Below are positions 36,022 to 47,802 of a stretch of DNA of 64,000 nt, piece after piece. The stretch spans positions 17,833,501 through 17,897,500 of the forward strand of contig JAYKKT010000086.1 in NCBI GenBank assembly GCA_036023115.1, read 5' to 3'. The notes below the pieces were generated by a model. That model had not been told where the DNA came from and ran no database searches. It saw nothing but the letters and a program-made list of their open reading frames with translations. The stretch comes from Brasenia schreberi (lineage: Eukaryota > Streptophyta > Magnoliopsida > Nymphaeales > Cabombaceae). How positions within the stretch are numbered: position 1 is the first letter of the stretch; the number at the start of each line of letters is the position of its first letter. The position numbers and the translations under genes were made by a program.

Positions 36022-36431
36022 TGTTACAGATAGGGTGGTCATTCTTGGCAACCTTATCTGGTAACGGATGAACTGGCTATCCAGTCTGTTACCAGAGATG
36101 GGTTATCGGATGAGGCCGTCGGACGGTTACCAAATTTCACAGTAACCGTCTGGATTCAGACTACTCAGAAGAGAGAAACTCAGCATACAAGCTAGGAGTC
36201 CATGAGCAGCCACTGCTCTATAAATAGAGCAGTGCAATGACACAGAGATATATAGATACAGAGAGAAAAACAAAAGTAGAGTTACTGGTCTCCTTGGAGT
36301 AAGCCGCTGTAATGAAACCTCGTAAAGCAACCACTTTCATTTCCGCTTCCATTGCTGCAACGCACCGACTGTCACTCGCTCTGCATTAAGGACAACCAGG
36401 CCTTCCTCGCAATAGATCATCGGGACATACA
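36022..36431 (+). repeat. Left LTR of the copia element
   Basis: 410 bp. It carries the TATA box TATAAATA (36219-36226). The box is centred in a perfect inverted repeat with 11-bp arms, CACTGCTCTAT and ATAGAGCAGTG, separated by AA (36211-36234). Confidence 0.92.
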
Positions 36432-36432
36432 T

Positions 36433-36444
36433 TGGTATCAGAGC
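36433..36444 (+). other. Primer-binding site (initiator-Met tRNA)
   Basis: TGGTATCAGAGC, one base after the end of the left LTR. It is the standard minus-strand primer site of plant copia elements. Confidence 0.9.
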
Positions 36445-37489
36445 CTAACAAACCCAACAAAAAAATAGAGAGGAGGAGAAAATCAGAAACAGGAAGAGAA
36501 GGTAAGCAAAAAAAAAAAGGAGGGACAACGAGACTGGAAAGAGACAGAGAAGAGAAAGAATCTGGCAGCAAGACAACAGATCTAAGGCTAGAAGCGATGG
36601 CCAGATCAGAGGCCAGATGCGACATTCAGATATGAGGCCGAAGAAAGGCAAGAATAACTAGATCTAAGGCCAGAAGCAAAGGCAACGGCCTGACTGAACC
36701 AAAAAGGCCAAAATAGGACAGAAGAGGCTAGCCAACACAGAAGAGCTCCCTCTCCCTCTCTCTCCCTCTCTCTCTCTCCCGTGTACACTCTCTCTCCTCC
36801 TTAATAGTAAATAAAAAAACAGCAGTTTTAGAAAACGGTGGGCAGAAAATCGGTGATTTCCCGAAATAGCCTCGGGCAGAAGACTAAAAAGTTTGTTTTG
36901 CCCCAGATGGTTTTACTTATTTATAATTTTGCCACTAGGCAAAATTATAGAATTATCCAGATATTTTTAGGTAAAAAGACTATTTTACCCTTCTATGCAA
37001 AAAGTCCATTTTACCCTCTGGTTGTTTGTGAAGATTACGAAATACTGGACTGTCACTTTACCTTTGTGCCCTTCCCAATTTAGATAATTTTAGTTCTGTC
37101 ATCTAGTCAAAAGACAGATTTACCCATATACTTTTGAAAAATTATAGATTCGGCCTAAGGGTTAAAATTATAATTTTAACCCCAATCAATTATGAATTTT
37201 ATAAAAATACCAAAGAATAATTTTACGAGCTTACCCTCAGGCTTTTACAAAATTATAAAAATTGGACAAATAAATAAAATTATGGATTTGTCCTTTGTAT
37301 TATTTAAAGGGTTCAAAGGTAGAAACTCTTCGGGAAAAATTTTGAATTTGTCCTAAAGAGCTTATGAAATTATCGTTGGTCTACTTGTTTGATATTGTGC
37401 ATTATTCTAATATGATTCTTGCTATGTGTACTCTTTGTTTTGTATTTGTTTCCTTTTTAGACCGTTTAATTGTTACTATTGCCAAACAC

Positions 37490-38310
37490 ATAAAAATGAG
37501 CTTTAGGATATGTATGTTTGAGTTGATAAAAACTAAGAAATTAAATGGTCTTAACTTTCAAACATGGAAGAGAAGAATCCCACTAGCTCTAACACTTAGG
37601 TGTTTAGTATGTCTTAAAGGAAACCATGCGTCCACCACCCCCAAACGCAAATGAGCAACAAGTAGAAATGTATAAAACATTTCTAAAAGATGATACTATA
37701 GCAAGGACAATTATGTTAACCTACATGGAGGATGACTTTATCAGGGTCTTCGAAGAATAGAAGACCGCTAAAGAGTTGTTTGACTCAATAACAGCTAAGT
37801 ATGATATAATTGTAAAATTGCATGTGCAGTTGTTGCTACAATAGTATGACTCTTTTAAAATGAAGGAAGGAGATAATGTAGTAGAGCATGTAAACCACAT
37901 GCAGGTAATGGCTAGAGACTTAGCCGTAGAAAAATCAGTCATCTCCGAACCGATGCAAATATCTACCATACTAAATAGTCTTCCTCATTCATGGAATATG
38001 GTCACCACAACCCTCAGAATTGGGCCTGAAATTAACCGTTTAGAGTTGTCCCTAAAAGTAGCAATAGAGCAAGAACATATATTCAAAAACAATAAAGAAA
38101 AGTTGCTAGTGGTAAAGGATGAGATAACATCTAGCTCCAAAACTAACTAAAAGAAAAAACCAAATAAGAAGTTTGACAAGAATAACAAGAAAGGTAGTCA
38201 AAATTTTAAGAAATCACAAGAAATCGCTTCTCGGGTCAAGTGTTTCAACTGTTGAAAGATGGTACACTACAAAATGAACTACCAAAATAAGAAAGGTGAA
38301 TGAAACAAAC
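37490..38310 (+). pseudogene. Copia gag, degraded
   Basis: LNGLNFQTWKRRI (about 37535-37580) is the conserved gag N-terminal motif. VVEHVNHMQVMARDL, ILNSLPHSW and a LELSLKVAIEQE helix (37860-38150) form the UBN2-type gag domain. The zinc knuckle region CFNC-x-KMVHYK (about 38240-38280) has a stop after the second Cys and lacks the last Cys. An acidic/Lys-rich linker precedes it. Several in-frame stops split the reading frame. Confidence 0.8.
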
Positions 38311-38379
38311 CACAATGCAAACAGTCGGAAAAGTAGGACATAATCTGCATGATTTCAGAATGTTTATATTTGGACCGCC

Positions 38380-39720
38380 TAATGACAAGTTGGTGGATAG
38401 ACTCAAGAGCTACACGACACATCTCGAAGACCAATGAAGGGGCAATGGATCTAAAGGAATACAAACCTAAGGAACATCGAGTCTATATGAAAATAATATT
38501 TTCTCGAATGTTCTGGGTATTGGGTCATTCAGGATATTTGTGAAAGGCAAACCAATTGTATTGACTGATATGTTAATTGTGTCATCCATAAGGTGCAATT
38601 TAGTCTCAGTTCTTGCCTTAGTAAAGAAAGGTTTTAAGGTTAGGTTTATTCTAACAAGGCGATTGTGGGAAAGCATGGGAGAATATTATTCTCTAGGAAA
38701 TTCGATGTAGTACATGAACTGTTTAAGCTTTTTGATAATGAAATTGGTATAACTTCTACTTATACTGAGAGTGCCTTTATGGTTGATGTGAATATGTGAC
38801 ATAAACGCCTAGGGCATATAAGTCTGGAAAAGTTGAGAAAATCATCAAACTTTAACTTATTACCTTGATTTGAGGAAAATACTTTCAATAAGTGTGAAGC
38901 TTGTAATAAAGGAAAATTGACAAGAAAAGTTTTTTCTAAGGAAACAAGGGCAACAACCCTGTTGGAGGTTATTTACACAAATTTGTGTGAACTTTTTAAA
39001 GTAAAGACATATCGTGGAAAGGGTTATTTTATAATCTTTATCAATGATTACTCTAGATATATGTATTTATATCTTTTGACACATAAATTTGAGGCACTTG
39101 ATGTTTTTAAAGAATATAAGTAAGAAGTGGAAAACCAATTAGGGCATTCGATTAAAGTCTTAAGATCAGACAGAGGAGGTGAGTATACTTTGGCAGAATT
39201 ATTGGAATTCTGCAAAGACTTTGGTATTGCAAAACAGAATACAATGTCTAGAACAACTCAGCAAAATAGTGTAGCTGAAAGATACACTAGAACCTTACTG
39301 AATATAACAAGGTCAATGTTAATTGATGTCTCTCTTCCAAGGGTATTTTGGGAAGAAGCAATAAGTGCAGTGATTTACATACTCAATAGAGTACCATGTA
39401 AGGTTGTATTCACTACACCATATGAGATGTAGTTTGGAAGAAAACCCAACCTAGGTCATCTCAAGAGGTGTAGATTTGTTGCACATGTAAAGATCCTTGA
39501 TCAGTCTAGAGATAAGTTAGACAGTAAGTCATTGAGATGTATATTTATTAGATATCCATAAGGTTCAAAAGGATATCAGTTTTATCATAAGGACCACAGA
39601 CTCATTGAAAGCAAAGATGTTGAATTCTTAGAAGATACTAAGAATGACATCTTGGAAAACAATGAGGAATGTGTTGATGATCTGGTAGACTTAGACTAAT
39701 CATCTTTTGAGCCCATTGAA
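38380..39720 (+). pseudogene. Copia protease and integrase, degraded
   Basis: Protease: WWIDSRATRHIS (about 38390-38425), in which the catalytic DSGA has become DSRA. Next is HKRLGHISLEKLRK (about 38800-38840), the HHCC zinc-binding start of integrase, followed by CEACNKGK. The integrase catalytic core runs IFINDYSRYMYLYLL (first Asp region), LRSDRGGEYT (second Asp region, about 39160-39190), and then QQNSVAERYTRTLLNITRS with the catalytic Glu in AER (about 39255-39315). A stop at 39121 and further ones near 39430 and 39560 break the frame. Confidence 0.85.
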
Positions 39721-39889
39721 GATCTTCTTGAAACTACCGATACCTTAAGTGGATATAAGAGGCCAAGAGTCACTCCGTCCTACTTAAAGGATTATCACAT
39801 TTATTTGGTAGAAGAAGTGTGTAATTCGATAGATTTGGATGAGTTAACTGATAACTTGACTTATCAACAAGCAATGAACTCATCAAAAG

Positions 39890-40640
39890 CGACAAACTAG
39901 GAGAAAGCTATGGATGAAGAAATTGAATCCATTGAGAAAAAACAAATCTGGGAATTGGTTGATTTGCCAAAAGGAAGGAAAGCTATAGGCTGGAAATAGG
40001 TTCTGAAAAAAGAAATACAAGGTTGATGGTACAATAAAAAAGTTTAAAGCGAGGTTGGTTGCAAAGGGTTTTTTGCAAAAAGAGGGGATAGATTATGTTG
40101 AGACATATTCTCCAGTTGCGAAATTTGCATCCATACTTATAATCTTGGAAATATCTACATACTATGATTTAGATTTACATCAGTTAGATGTAAAGACAGT
40201 TTTTTTAAACGGAGATTTAGAAGAAATCATATACATGCAGCAGCCCGAAGGATTTGTGGTTGAAGGCCAAGAAGATAAAGTATATAGGTTGAAAAAATCC
40301 CTATATAGCCTAAAACAGTCACCTTGCCAATGATATTTGACTTTTCAAAATGCCATTGTAGAACTTGGGTTTGTAGCTAATAAACTTGATCACTATGTAT
40401 ATGTTTTGAATGGTGGGAGCTACTTTGTCATCGTATCATTATATGTAGATGACATATTGTTGACTAGAAACGACAACGAAATGATTGTCAAAATCAAGTC
40501 ATGGTTGAATTCCAAGTTTGAAATGAAGGATATGGGGGAAGCAACCTATATCTTGTGAATAAAGATCTCTCGAGATAGAGAATTTAAACTCTTATACCTG
40601 AGTCAAGAGAGATATATTGATTATATCTTCAAGAAGTTTA
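39890..40640 (+). pseudogene. Copia reverse transcriptase, degraded
   Basis: ARLVAKGF is represented as RLVAKGFLQKEGIDYVETY (about 40045-40105). DLHQLDVKTVFLNGDLEE is at 40170-40230, SLYSLKQSP at about 40300-40325, and the intact YVDDILL active-site motif at 40440-40465. Stops occur at 39898-39900, just before the RT opening motif, at 39998-40000 and 40334-40336, and near 40556. The most similar sequence in this window is the fragment at 63901-64000. Confidence 0.9.
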
Positions 40641-41405
40641 AAATGGGTGAATGCAAGTCTGCAGATACACTTGTTACAAAAGGAGTCAAATTGAGTAAGG
40701 CTGATTGTTCCGGTGAAGGAGACGATAAGCCTAATGTTCCTTATGCACAAGCTATTGGTAGCTTGATGTATGTTATGTTGTGTACAAGACCTAATATCAG
40801 CTTTGCTGTTGGTCTTGTAAGTAGATATCAAAGTAATCCTCGTTGGCAGCATTGGGTAGCTGTGAAAAGGATTTTAATATATCTGAAAGTAACAAAAGAC
40901 TTGAAATTGTGTTTTCAAGTAGATGAACTGAAAGTGGTAGGATACTCAGACGCTGACTTTGGTGGGAGCAAAGATGACAACAAATCAACCTCAAGACAAA
41001 TATTCTTATTTGAAGGTGTTGTTGTTTCTTGGGCATGTAAGAAACAAGGCTGTGTAGCATTGCACACAGGAAGCTGAGTATGTAGCTTGCTGTATGACTG
41101 CAACAAGTGTTGTCTAGATAAACCGCTTCATATGAGATTTGAAGTTGGAAATAACATACAGGTCAGTAGTTATCTACTGTGATAACAATGAAGCAATTAC
41201 TCTTATCAAGAGTGGAGTTGATTACTCGAAAAGCAAGCATATAATGGTGAAATACCACTATGTTCATGATATTGTGATGAGAAAGGAAATATCCATCTCA
41301 TACATGCCAATAGAAGATATGTTGGCAGATCCCTTAACAAAAGGCATAATAGAGGAACTTTTCCCAAAACATGTTACTAACATGGGTTTGAGGTATGTTT
41401 GATTG
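40640..41405 (+). pseudogene. Copia RNase H, degraded
   Basis: PYAQAIGSLMYVMLCTRPNISFAVGLVSRY (40739-40830) precedes RNase H. VGYSDADFGGSKDDNKSTSRQ (about 40940-41000) carries the first catalytic Asp. The EAEYVACC piece (about 41070-41095), with the Glu, is in a shifted frame. VIYCDNNEAI (about 41170-41200) holds a further Asp. The C-terminal ISYMPIEDMLADPLTKGI (about 41290-41350) is well kept. Confidence 0.88.
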
Positions 41406-41613
41406 TTGTGTAAGAAAATAACCATACAATGGATGACTGGTGTTGTATAGGTAAATAACCATACAATAGATAAATTGTTGTGGAGGAAAATAACCACACA
41501 ACAGGTTCTGATTGGAATAGTAATCAGGAAATGACATAACTAGGTAAAACCCTGGAAAAGTGGGAGGAAAACCAATATGACAATATACTTTGCTCGAATG
41601 GCCAAGTGGGAGA

Positions 41614-42033
41614 TGTTACAGATAGGGTGATCATTCTCGGCAACCTTATCTGGTAACGGCTGGACTGACCATCCAATCCGTTACCAGATATGGGTTATCA
41701 GATGAGGCCGAGTGTAACCGTCGGACAGTTACCGGATTTCACGGTAACCGTTCCAATTCGGACTGCTCAGAAGAGGAAAACTCAACGTGCAAGCCAGGAG
41801 ACCATGAGCAGCCACTGCTCTATAAATAGAGCAGTGCAATGACACAGAAATATATAGATACGGAGAGAAAAACAAAAGTAGAGTTACAGGTCTCCTTGGA
41901 GTAAGCCACTGTGAGGAAACCTCGTAAAGCAAGCACTTCCATTTCCGCTTCCGCTGCTACAATGCATCGACTCTCACCCGCTCTGCATCAAGGGCAACTA
42001 GGCCTTCCTCGGAGGAGATCATCGGGACATACA
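41614..42033 (+). repeat. Right LTR of the copia element
   Basis: 420 bp; ten bases longer than the left LTR because of one indel near 41710. The TATA-palindrome is perfectly kept at 41813-41836 although the surrounding LTR has diverged by about 12%. Confidence 0.92.
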
Positions 42034-44300
42034 GCCTCAGCATTTCATAGCTAGCATATGCATCGTTCTGTTAATTAAGGCTCTTTATCAGTAGACATTG
42101 CCTTAGTTATCATGTCAAATGACATGGATCAGGGCTTCTCCCCAGTTGAAATCATGTGTCGCTTTCCAACATCTGCCACAGCTGTACGTAGTAGGCTGTC
42201 TTCTAGACACAAAGCGCATAAACTCTTTCTGAATCCCATTAAGATTTTCTTGTATGAACAGGATGAGTAAATTAATAAACTTAAGACATTAAAGAGGAGA
42301 AATATCTTTCAAAAATCAAAGCTTTTTACCATGCTCAACGATCGATCGAGTTAAAGAACTTTTGAATGCTATTAGTACTAAGTTCATTCTTGCACTTAAC
42401 TTCAATTAATCATGATCTCGTTTTGTGGTTTACTTTGTGTACTCCCTCGAACTCTTGTATAATACTCAAATATGTAATTTGTCACACAACTCCTAGTTCG
42501 ATTTTTGTTCCACCAGTTTTTCTGAAATAACAAAACCGTTTAAAGCGCAGAGAGAGAGAGAGAGAGAGAGACGGTACCGTTTCTAATTATAGTGCCAGCC
42601 AGATAAATCCCGAGTCTTCTTCCACAAATCATGTATAATGCAGTTGTCCCCTTCACTGGAGAGAGATACCGGCGGTACACATGCGGAGACGCTTGTGAGA
42701 AAGTATCTACTGCGTACCGCCGGTATCATCTCTCCGGCGAAGAACCCCACTGCAACCGTTAATTTGTCCATGCTTCTTCATCTTCTTGTTGTAGAGAGGG
42801 AGACGGGGGGTGCGGAGGGGAGGGAGACGGGGGGGTAGGTAGCTTTCACGAACTCGATCTTTTATGAGCACCGCTGGTGGATTGCACTAAAAGGAGGGAG
42901 GGGACGTTAAAATCGCGCCATATGGACGAATCATTAAAAGCCTGCTTCTTTCTAGTTTTAGTTTGAAAATTCCTACGCCATGCTTTAGTCGCTATGGATA
43001 TCCATGTCTTATGTGGTTCTTCTCTAAAGGATCGATCTTCACCGTCCAATGCCATTTGGAGAGGTACAACCACGCACACTGAACGGCTCAGATGAACCGG
43101 CGCAGGTTGATGTTACGTGGACTTTTCAACTGCTGCACTTGACCTTCGCTGAATTCCTTAACTGCTTTGACTGAGTACAGAGAGAAGTTTGAATGGCGAG
43201 CCCATAAATAACAACCAACTGTTCTTATATGTGACACTCCTCATAGGGCTTTCAAGGAAGTCCTCCCCATTCCTGTACAAGTCTCAAAATGCAGCTTTCA
43301 TAAACATTTGATTTAATAATGCTTTTTTGTATCAGTGATGAGCTTGTCGATATTAGGAGCAAAACCTAGATGAACAATTGCTTGTCACTTAGTGGCTCCA
43401 AAGACCACCATAATACTCCATTGACTTGATACACACATGAAGCATGTTTGAGGTCATTTAAGTTTGATTTTACTTGGAAATAAAAGAAGCTCAAATGTTG
43501 TAAAAAGATCAAACTAAGAAACAATTAAACAAATTGGTCTTACATGTACATAATCAAACGTGGGCCTCGAAATGAGGATCATATGATCTCACTTTTTACT
43601 TATTTGTAAGAACAATAACACACCCTACTAAGTTGTACATAGAGTGACAGTTGTGCAGGCCTAGCCGGTCCTTTATTGCATGTGCGCTACCCTAAGAGAA
43701 TTTCCCTTCCAAAAAATCAAAGTATATATGGTATATGAACAATTTCATACCATGTATGACACTGAGGGTTTGTGACCATGGCCGGATTAACACTAGCAAT
43801 GCAGTAATTATAGGAAAGTTCCATATACGTGGTATCCCCACCATGTCACAAATACACCGAGTATGTGGCCATTTACTGGGAAATCACGATCAACAGCTAC
43901 CTATATGAAAATTATTTTTGGAGACAATTGACTCACTCTCAAGTATCAAAATATCTCAAAAGGTGGTCTTTCTGAATTATTGAAACCCTCTCCCTCTTCC
44001 TCTCTCTCTACTTATACATAGATAAATAAATATATGATTTGAGTTGGTTAGAGAACCTAAACGATTCATTCTTTCGATTTATCAAGAAAGCATTAAAAAT
44101 AATTTTAACTTAATTTTTGACTAAAAATAACTTTCTACCCAAAGTTATACGCAAAAAGTTATCTTTTCAACTTTAACGAACAGCTATCTTCTAGCTAAAC
44201 TCGTGCTTGTGTTTGGCTCAGCTCAAACGAGCTCAGGAATCAAGTAAGAACATGATGTTGATGAAGAAGCAATAAACAACTTCTGTCTCGTCCAGCTCAC
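42034..44300. other. No gene recognised
   Basis: AT-rich intergenic sequence with a GA microsatellite (about 42550-42571) and the hairpin listed separately. Open frames at 42583-43079 lie over the hairpin and a GGGGA-rich tract and show no domain. Confidence 0.5.
42658..42734. repeat. GC-rich hairpin
   Basis: The left arm GGAGAGAGATACCGGCGGTAC (42658-42678) pairs with the right arm at 42713-42734 (GTACCGCCGGTATCATCTCTCC), with one unpaired base, around a loop of about 34 bp. The GC content is well above that of the neighbouring sequence. Confidence 0.8.
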
Positions 44301-44426
44301 TTAGCAAACATTTTTTTTCTTTTGGTTGCAATGGAGAGGCCGAAGCCAGACATGGACGCCCACGGAACCAAACTCATAACCTTCAACTTGGGAGTGGCCA
44401 AGTAAGCTAACATTCTAAGTGCAGCA
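44301..44426 (-). repeat. SINE-like repeat, copy C
   Basis: Minus-strand reading has a box-A-like TTAGCTTACTTGG and a box-B-like GAGTTTGGTTCC about 30 nt apart. Then comes GGCTTCGGCCTCTCC (as in copy B) and a 3' end of AAAAGAAAAAAAA. A tRNA-derived SINE fits best. Confidence 0.5.
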
Positions 44427-44807
44427 GCTCAACTCTTTTTTCTTACAGTGATGGAGAAACAATGAAGGAACGGTGGTTGTGAAAAGGAAAAGAACATTGA
44501 CACCTGGGCCTTTAGGAATATAAAGTTATAAACCTTCCCCTTGAAGAAAAAACCAATAACAATGTCGAAGAGAGTGTCAACCGACTTTCGTGATATTCCC
44601 TGATCTGAGATTCCTCTTTGAAGAAAAACAACAGATCTTGCTCTTTTTTCTCCTTTAATACATTCTATTTTGTGTCTCCCTCCGCAATTGATCTTTGTAG
44701 CAGAATTAAATGCTTTCGTTCTCATTTCTCATAAACTGACCACAAAGCGCAGGAAGCTCACCTCTTTTTTTTTTGTCTCACAAACCACCCATTCAATCAG
44801 AGAGACG

Positions 44808-45161
44808 ATGCAGACCATCTTGAGTTTGAGTAGCTCCGGACTCCCTCTTAGCGCTTCAGGGATCAGACCGTCCTTGTCTATCTCAATAGAGTGAGTGTTT
44901 CTTTAATGATTTCTGTTTGTCAGAAGTCTTTACGCGTAATAACTCTTTGCAGTTTCTATATTCGTTTGCAGGATTGCAGATCATGACAGAAGGAGAGAAG
45001 CCGTTAAAACTCAGATATCTCTTGCTACAAACTTCGTCAATACCATCTATAATGAAATGGGTTCTCTTGCATGCTGCCAGCAAGCCAAGGAGATGCTACT
45101 GAATTGTGAAGAAGTGCTAGAAGATCTCTTCTTTCTTCGTGTCTGTGCGAGAGCTGCTTAG
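44808..45161 (+). CDS. Small two-exon gene, unknown function (90 aa)
   Basis: Exon 1 at 44808-44890 and exon 2 at 44972-45161, joined across an 81-bp intron with a strong donor (GA/GTGAGT) and acceptor (TTCGTTTGCAG/GAT). The spliced frame runs 90 codons to TAG at 45159. The first 28 residues are Ser/Leu-rich with few acidic residues, like a plastid transit peptide. The remainder is predicted helical and charged, with DRRREAVKTQISL, a CCQQAKEM segment and LNCEEVLEDLFFLR. Three Cys lie within about 15 residues. Without splicing, exon 1 ends at a TGA after 28 codons. I do not recognise the family, and the transit-peptide reading is inference. It is followed by a long CT repeat. Confidence 0.5.
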
Positions 45162-45189
45162 TTGCTAAATTTTTACTGTAATTTTCACA

Positions 45190-45248
<59 letters not shown>

Positions 45249-46600
45249 TGGTTTAGATCTTGATCGTGGTTTATGATCTTTGTTGCTCACACAATTTGTA
45301 GTATGATATCATGAAGGTTTGATCGACACCTTACACGCATGGCTCCGTCAAACTTCCATTTTCCTTTTGGTCTTGATCTTCTTATGTATGCGTTGATATA
45401 TCATCTGCTTTTCGATAATCTTATTGATGCAAGCATCCAGAATGTTTTACCTTCGGCATTAGAGACTACCGAACACATAAAATAGAGAATAAAAGGATAA
45501 GCGAAAGATAGAAAAGGATGGTGGTGATCGGTAGTGTGCATGTGTGGTGCTACGATGGAATTTGCTAATCATGAATACATTATATAAATAACATTTGTAA
45601 TAAAAGAAATTTTGTTTCTTTCTTTACTCTTTGCCCTAAATAGGGAGAAGCAGAAGGAACCTGCACGAGCACAACAAGTGCAGCAATCTGTAATATCAAG
45701 CACCTTTCTAGTGGGATTATTTTTCTTCTTTGTCCTTGAAAATTATCTCATAAACTTTTCTCTGATTTCAGATGGAGGCTGTAGCTGAGGGTGCAGATGA
45801 TGAAGAAGAAATGGAAGCCAATGTGAGATCGTAGTTCTTGCCTGCCATGACATGCCAACAGGTCTTCTAAAGTTCACTCTCATGTTTCACCTTGTGATAG
45901 TATGCTAACATTATAAAACCAATTCGAAATAGAATGTAAGTAAGCGTGACGTTTAACCTATTTGTCTTTTGAGTTAAGATGCTATTCGAGTTCCAGCCTT
46001 TTCCGTAATTTGTGCTCTCCATCTTCTTTTGTTTGTTACTTCATGCAAGTTGGGAGCTTTCTCGGTTCTAAATATACCCTTGATGTATTTCTTTGAAGGT
46101 CTTAATTGGGATGTATTTGAGAAAGAACCAAATGAAACGTGTTTGCATCTTGGAACTTTTTCTAAACATGGTCTTTGGTCTGACCAAATTCATTATCATA
46201 TACTTCGGACGCTGGGGGTGTTATCTTTCCGGCACTATGAAAGTATTCTTGAGGAAACGAAGGATGACAACTGTCAAATATGTAAAGCTGAGAGACTTAT
46301 TGTGAGATCCTGCCATCTGCTTCTTTTTCATTTCACCATTTTGCGAGTCGTTTAGGTTAAATCTGAATTGTAAGGAACATATAATCATCATCATAAATAT
46401 CATACAACTCGGTACGTTTATGAAACAAATTATCAATTCTCAATGCTTTCATATCGGTATTATTGTCACATGAGAAATATAGGAGGCATCGAAGAGTCAT
46501 CAATAATTTGCATCAGCGAAAAAATATTAACACAAGAGAGGATTAATCATTACATGGATAAATGAAATGCTTAAATAATATAATAAAATTTTAAGATATT
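45162..46600. other. No firm gene; two exon-like stretches
   Basis: Two stretches look like exons: 45645-45700 (reads EKQKEPARAQQVQQ after an AATAG acceptor) and 45774-45828 (reads MEAVAEGADDEEEMEA then stop, after a TTTCAG acceptor). They could be the 3' end of a gene whose 5' part is lost. The 108-codon frame at 46029-46355 has no recognisable domain. Confidence 0.3.
45193..45246. repeat. (CT)n microsatellite
   Basis: Uninterrupted TC dinucleotide run of about 54 bp, just downstream of the two-exon gene; likely length-variable between individuals. Confidence 0.95.
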
Positions 46601-47762
46601 ATGATTACTATTAAAAAGAATTGTGTACAATAATGATAACACATGTACCAAACATCTCTCATAACTAATTGTAGAGTGTCTAACACTAATAGTAGAAATA
46701 TCGGTGATCCTCTTTTAAAGAGTAGTATCAAAGCTATGTTAAATAAAGTAGTGATGACCGAACTCATGACTGACATACACCCAATAGTCACTAAAAATGT
46801 CACGTCTTTTATGAATGTAATATGACAAATAACAACATCAATACTAATATCCTTAATGAAAACTCTTTAATATATGTCACGCCTATGTGCACTTCATTCA
46901 CAAAAGTACACTAATGACTTGATACCCACAATTTCTATCTTCAATAATATTGATCCATTCATTTATAAAGATGTCCATAAAGTGTGATATTATTAATGTC
47001 GATTCAAAGTTTAGCTACCTCAAAATATTCTTCTTAACGGTTGGAAGATGATCACAATTCCCTAAAAAGAAACGACGCACAATAAAAGAGGCCTCACAAT
47101 TGTCCACACCTTCCTCTAAGATAGGTATTCCTGTCTACATGCTTTCAAAGTCATAAATCCCTCTTCGTAGATATGTCACATAGTCTCCCTTTAGTACGAT
47201 GAATAAGTGACTTATGTAAGATAATATACTCATGACTCAACTACTTATCCAACATCTTAATAAATTTGTATCATTGTGGATGATTTATTAGTTTCCTCTA
47301 AATGGTCTCCAACATAAATATTCTTGTATTTTCTCTTACATAATCAATAATATATGGAGTATCCTGTTTCATGTGTAATTGCTTCCAAAATAGATCAATT
47401 GTTGACAAATATAATGATTTATCGCTTTTAAGGAGAAATATATAACCCACGTGAATATCACAATGTACAACATGTTTTTAGGTTTGAAACATACTATTTT
47501 CATGCGATTTTACCCCTTATAATCAAGTTAAGAGCGTGTCATAATATCTTCTATCGCATTAATTAATAAATGGTGATAATTCATAAAATTTTAAATAACT
47601 TCTTCAATTTTGTACTATGTAACTCTATTAATGAATATAGTTGTTTCTAAATTGTATCAAATCTCGCAGTTGAACTATTGATAAACCCTTTTAACCTTGT
47701 GTGTATTTTCCACTATGAGAATCATTAATAGATAAACATTATAATTTTAAGAAAATAATAAA

Positions 47763-47802
<40 letters not shown>

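Larger units (their letters stand above)
36022..42033 (+). mobile_element. Ty1-copia retrotransposon, near complete but decayed (6.0 kb)
   Basis: Left LTR 36022-36431 and right LTR 41614-42033 both begin TGTTACAGATAGGGTG and end CGGGACATACA. The primer-binding site TGGTATCAGAGC (complementary to initiator-Met tRNA) follows the left LTR at 36433. A purine-rich tract (GTGGGAGA) ends at 41613. Internal order is gag, protease, integrase, RT, RNase H, as in Ty1-copia. All domains carry stops. By hand I count 45-50 differences in about 410 LTR positions plus a 10-bp indel, roughly 12% divergence and mostly transitions, so the insertion is old. Flanking pentamers GCTTG and GCCTC are not an exact target duplication. 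Confidence 0.92.

Noticed and set aside
36432..36788. Short Arg/Lys/Glu-rich and Ser/Leu-rich frames after the left LTR
   Set aside because: They arise from the purine-rich untranslated leader and a CT microsatellite of the copia element.
42583..42838. Two antiparallel frames of 62 and 66 codons around 42.6-42.8 kb
   Set aside because: They cover the GC-rich hairpin, which produces complementary frames on both strands; the tail is a GGGGAG-rich tract.
46029..46355. A 108-codon open frame
   Set aside because: No domain, no clear promoter or splice context, and a second frame of 70 codons overlaps it.
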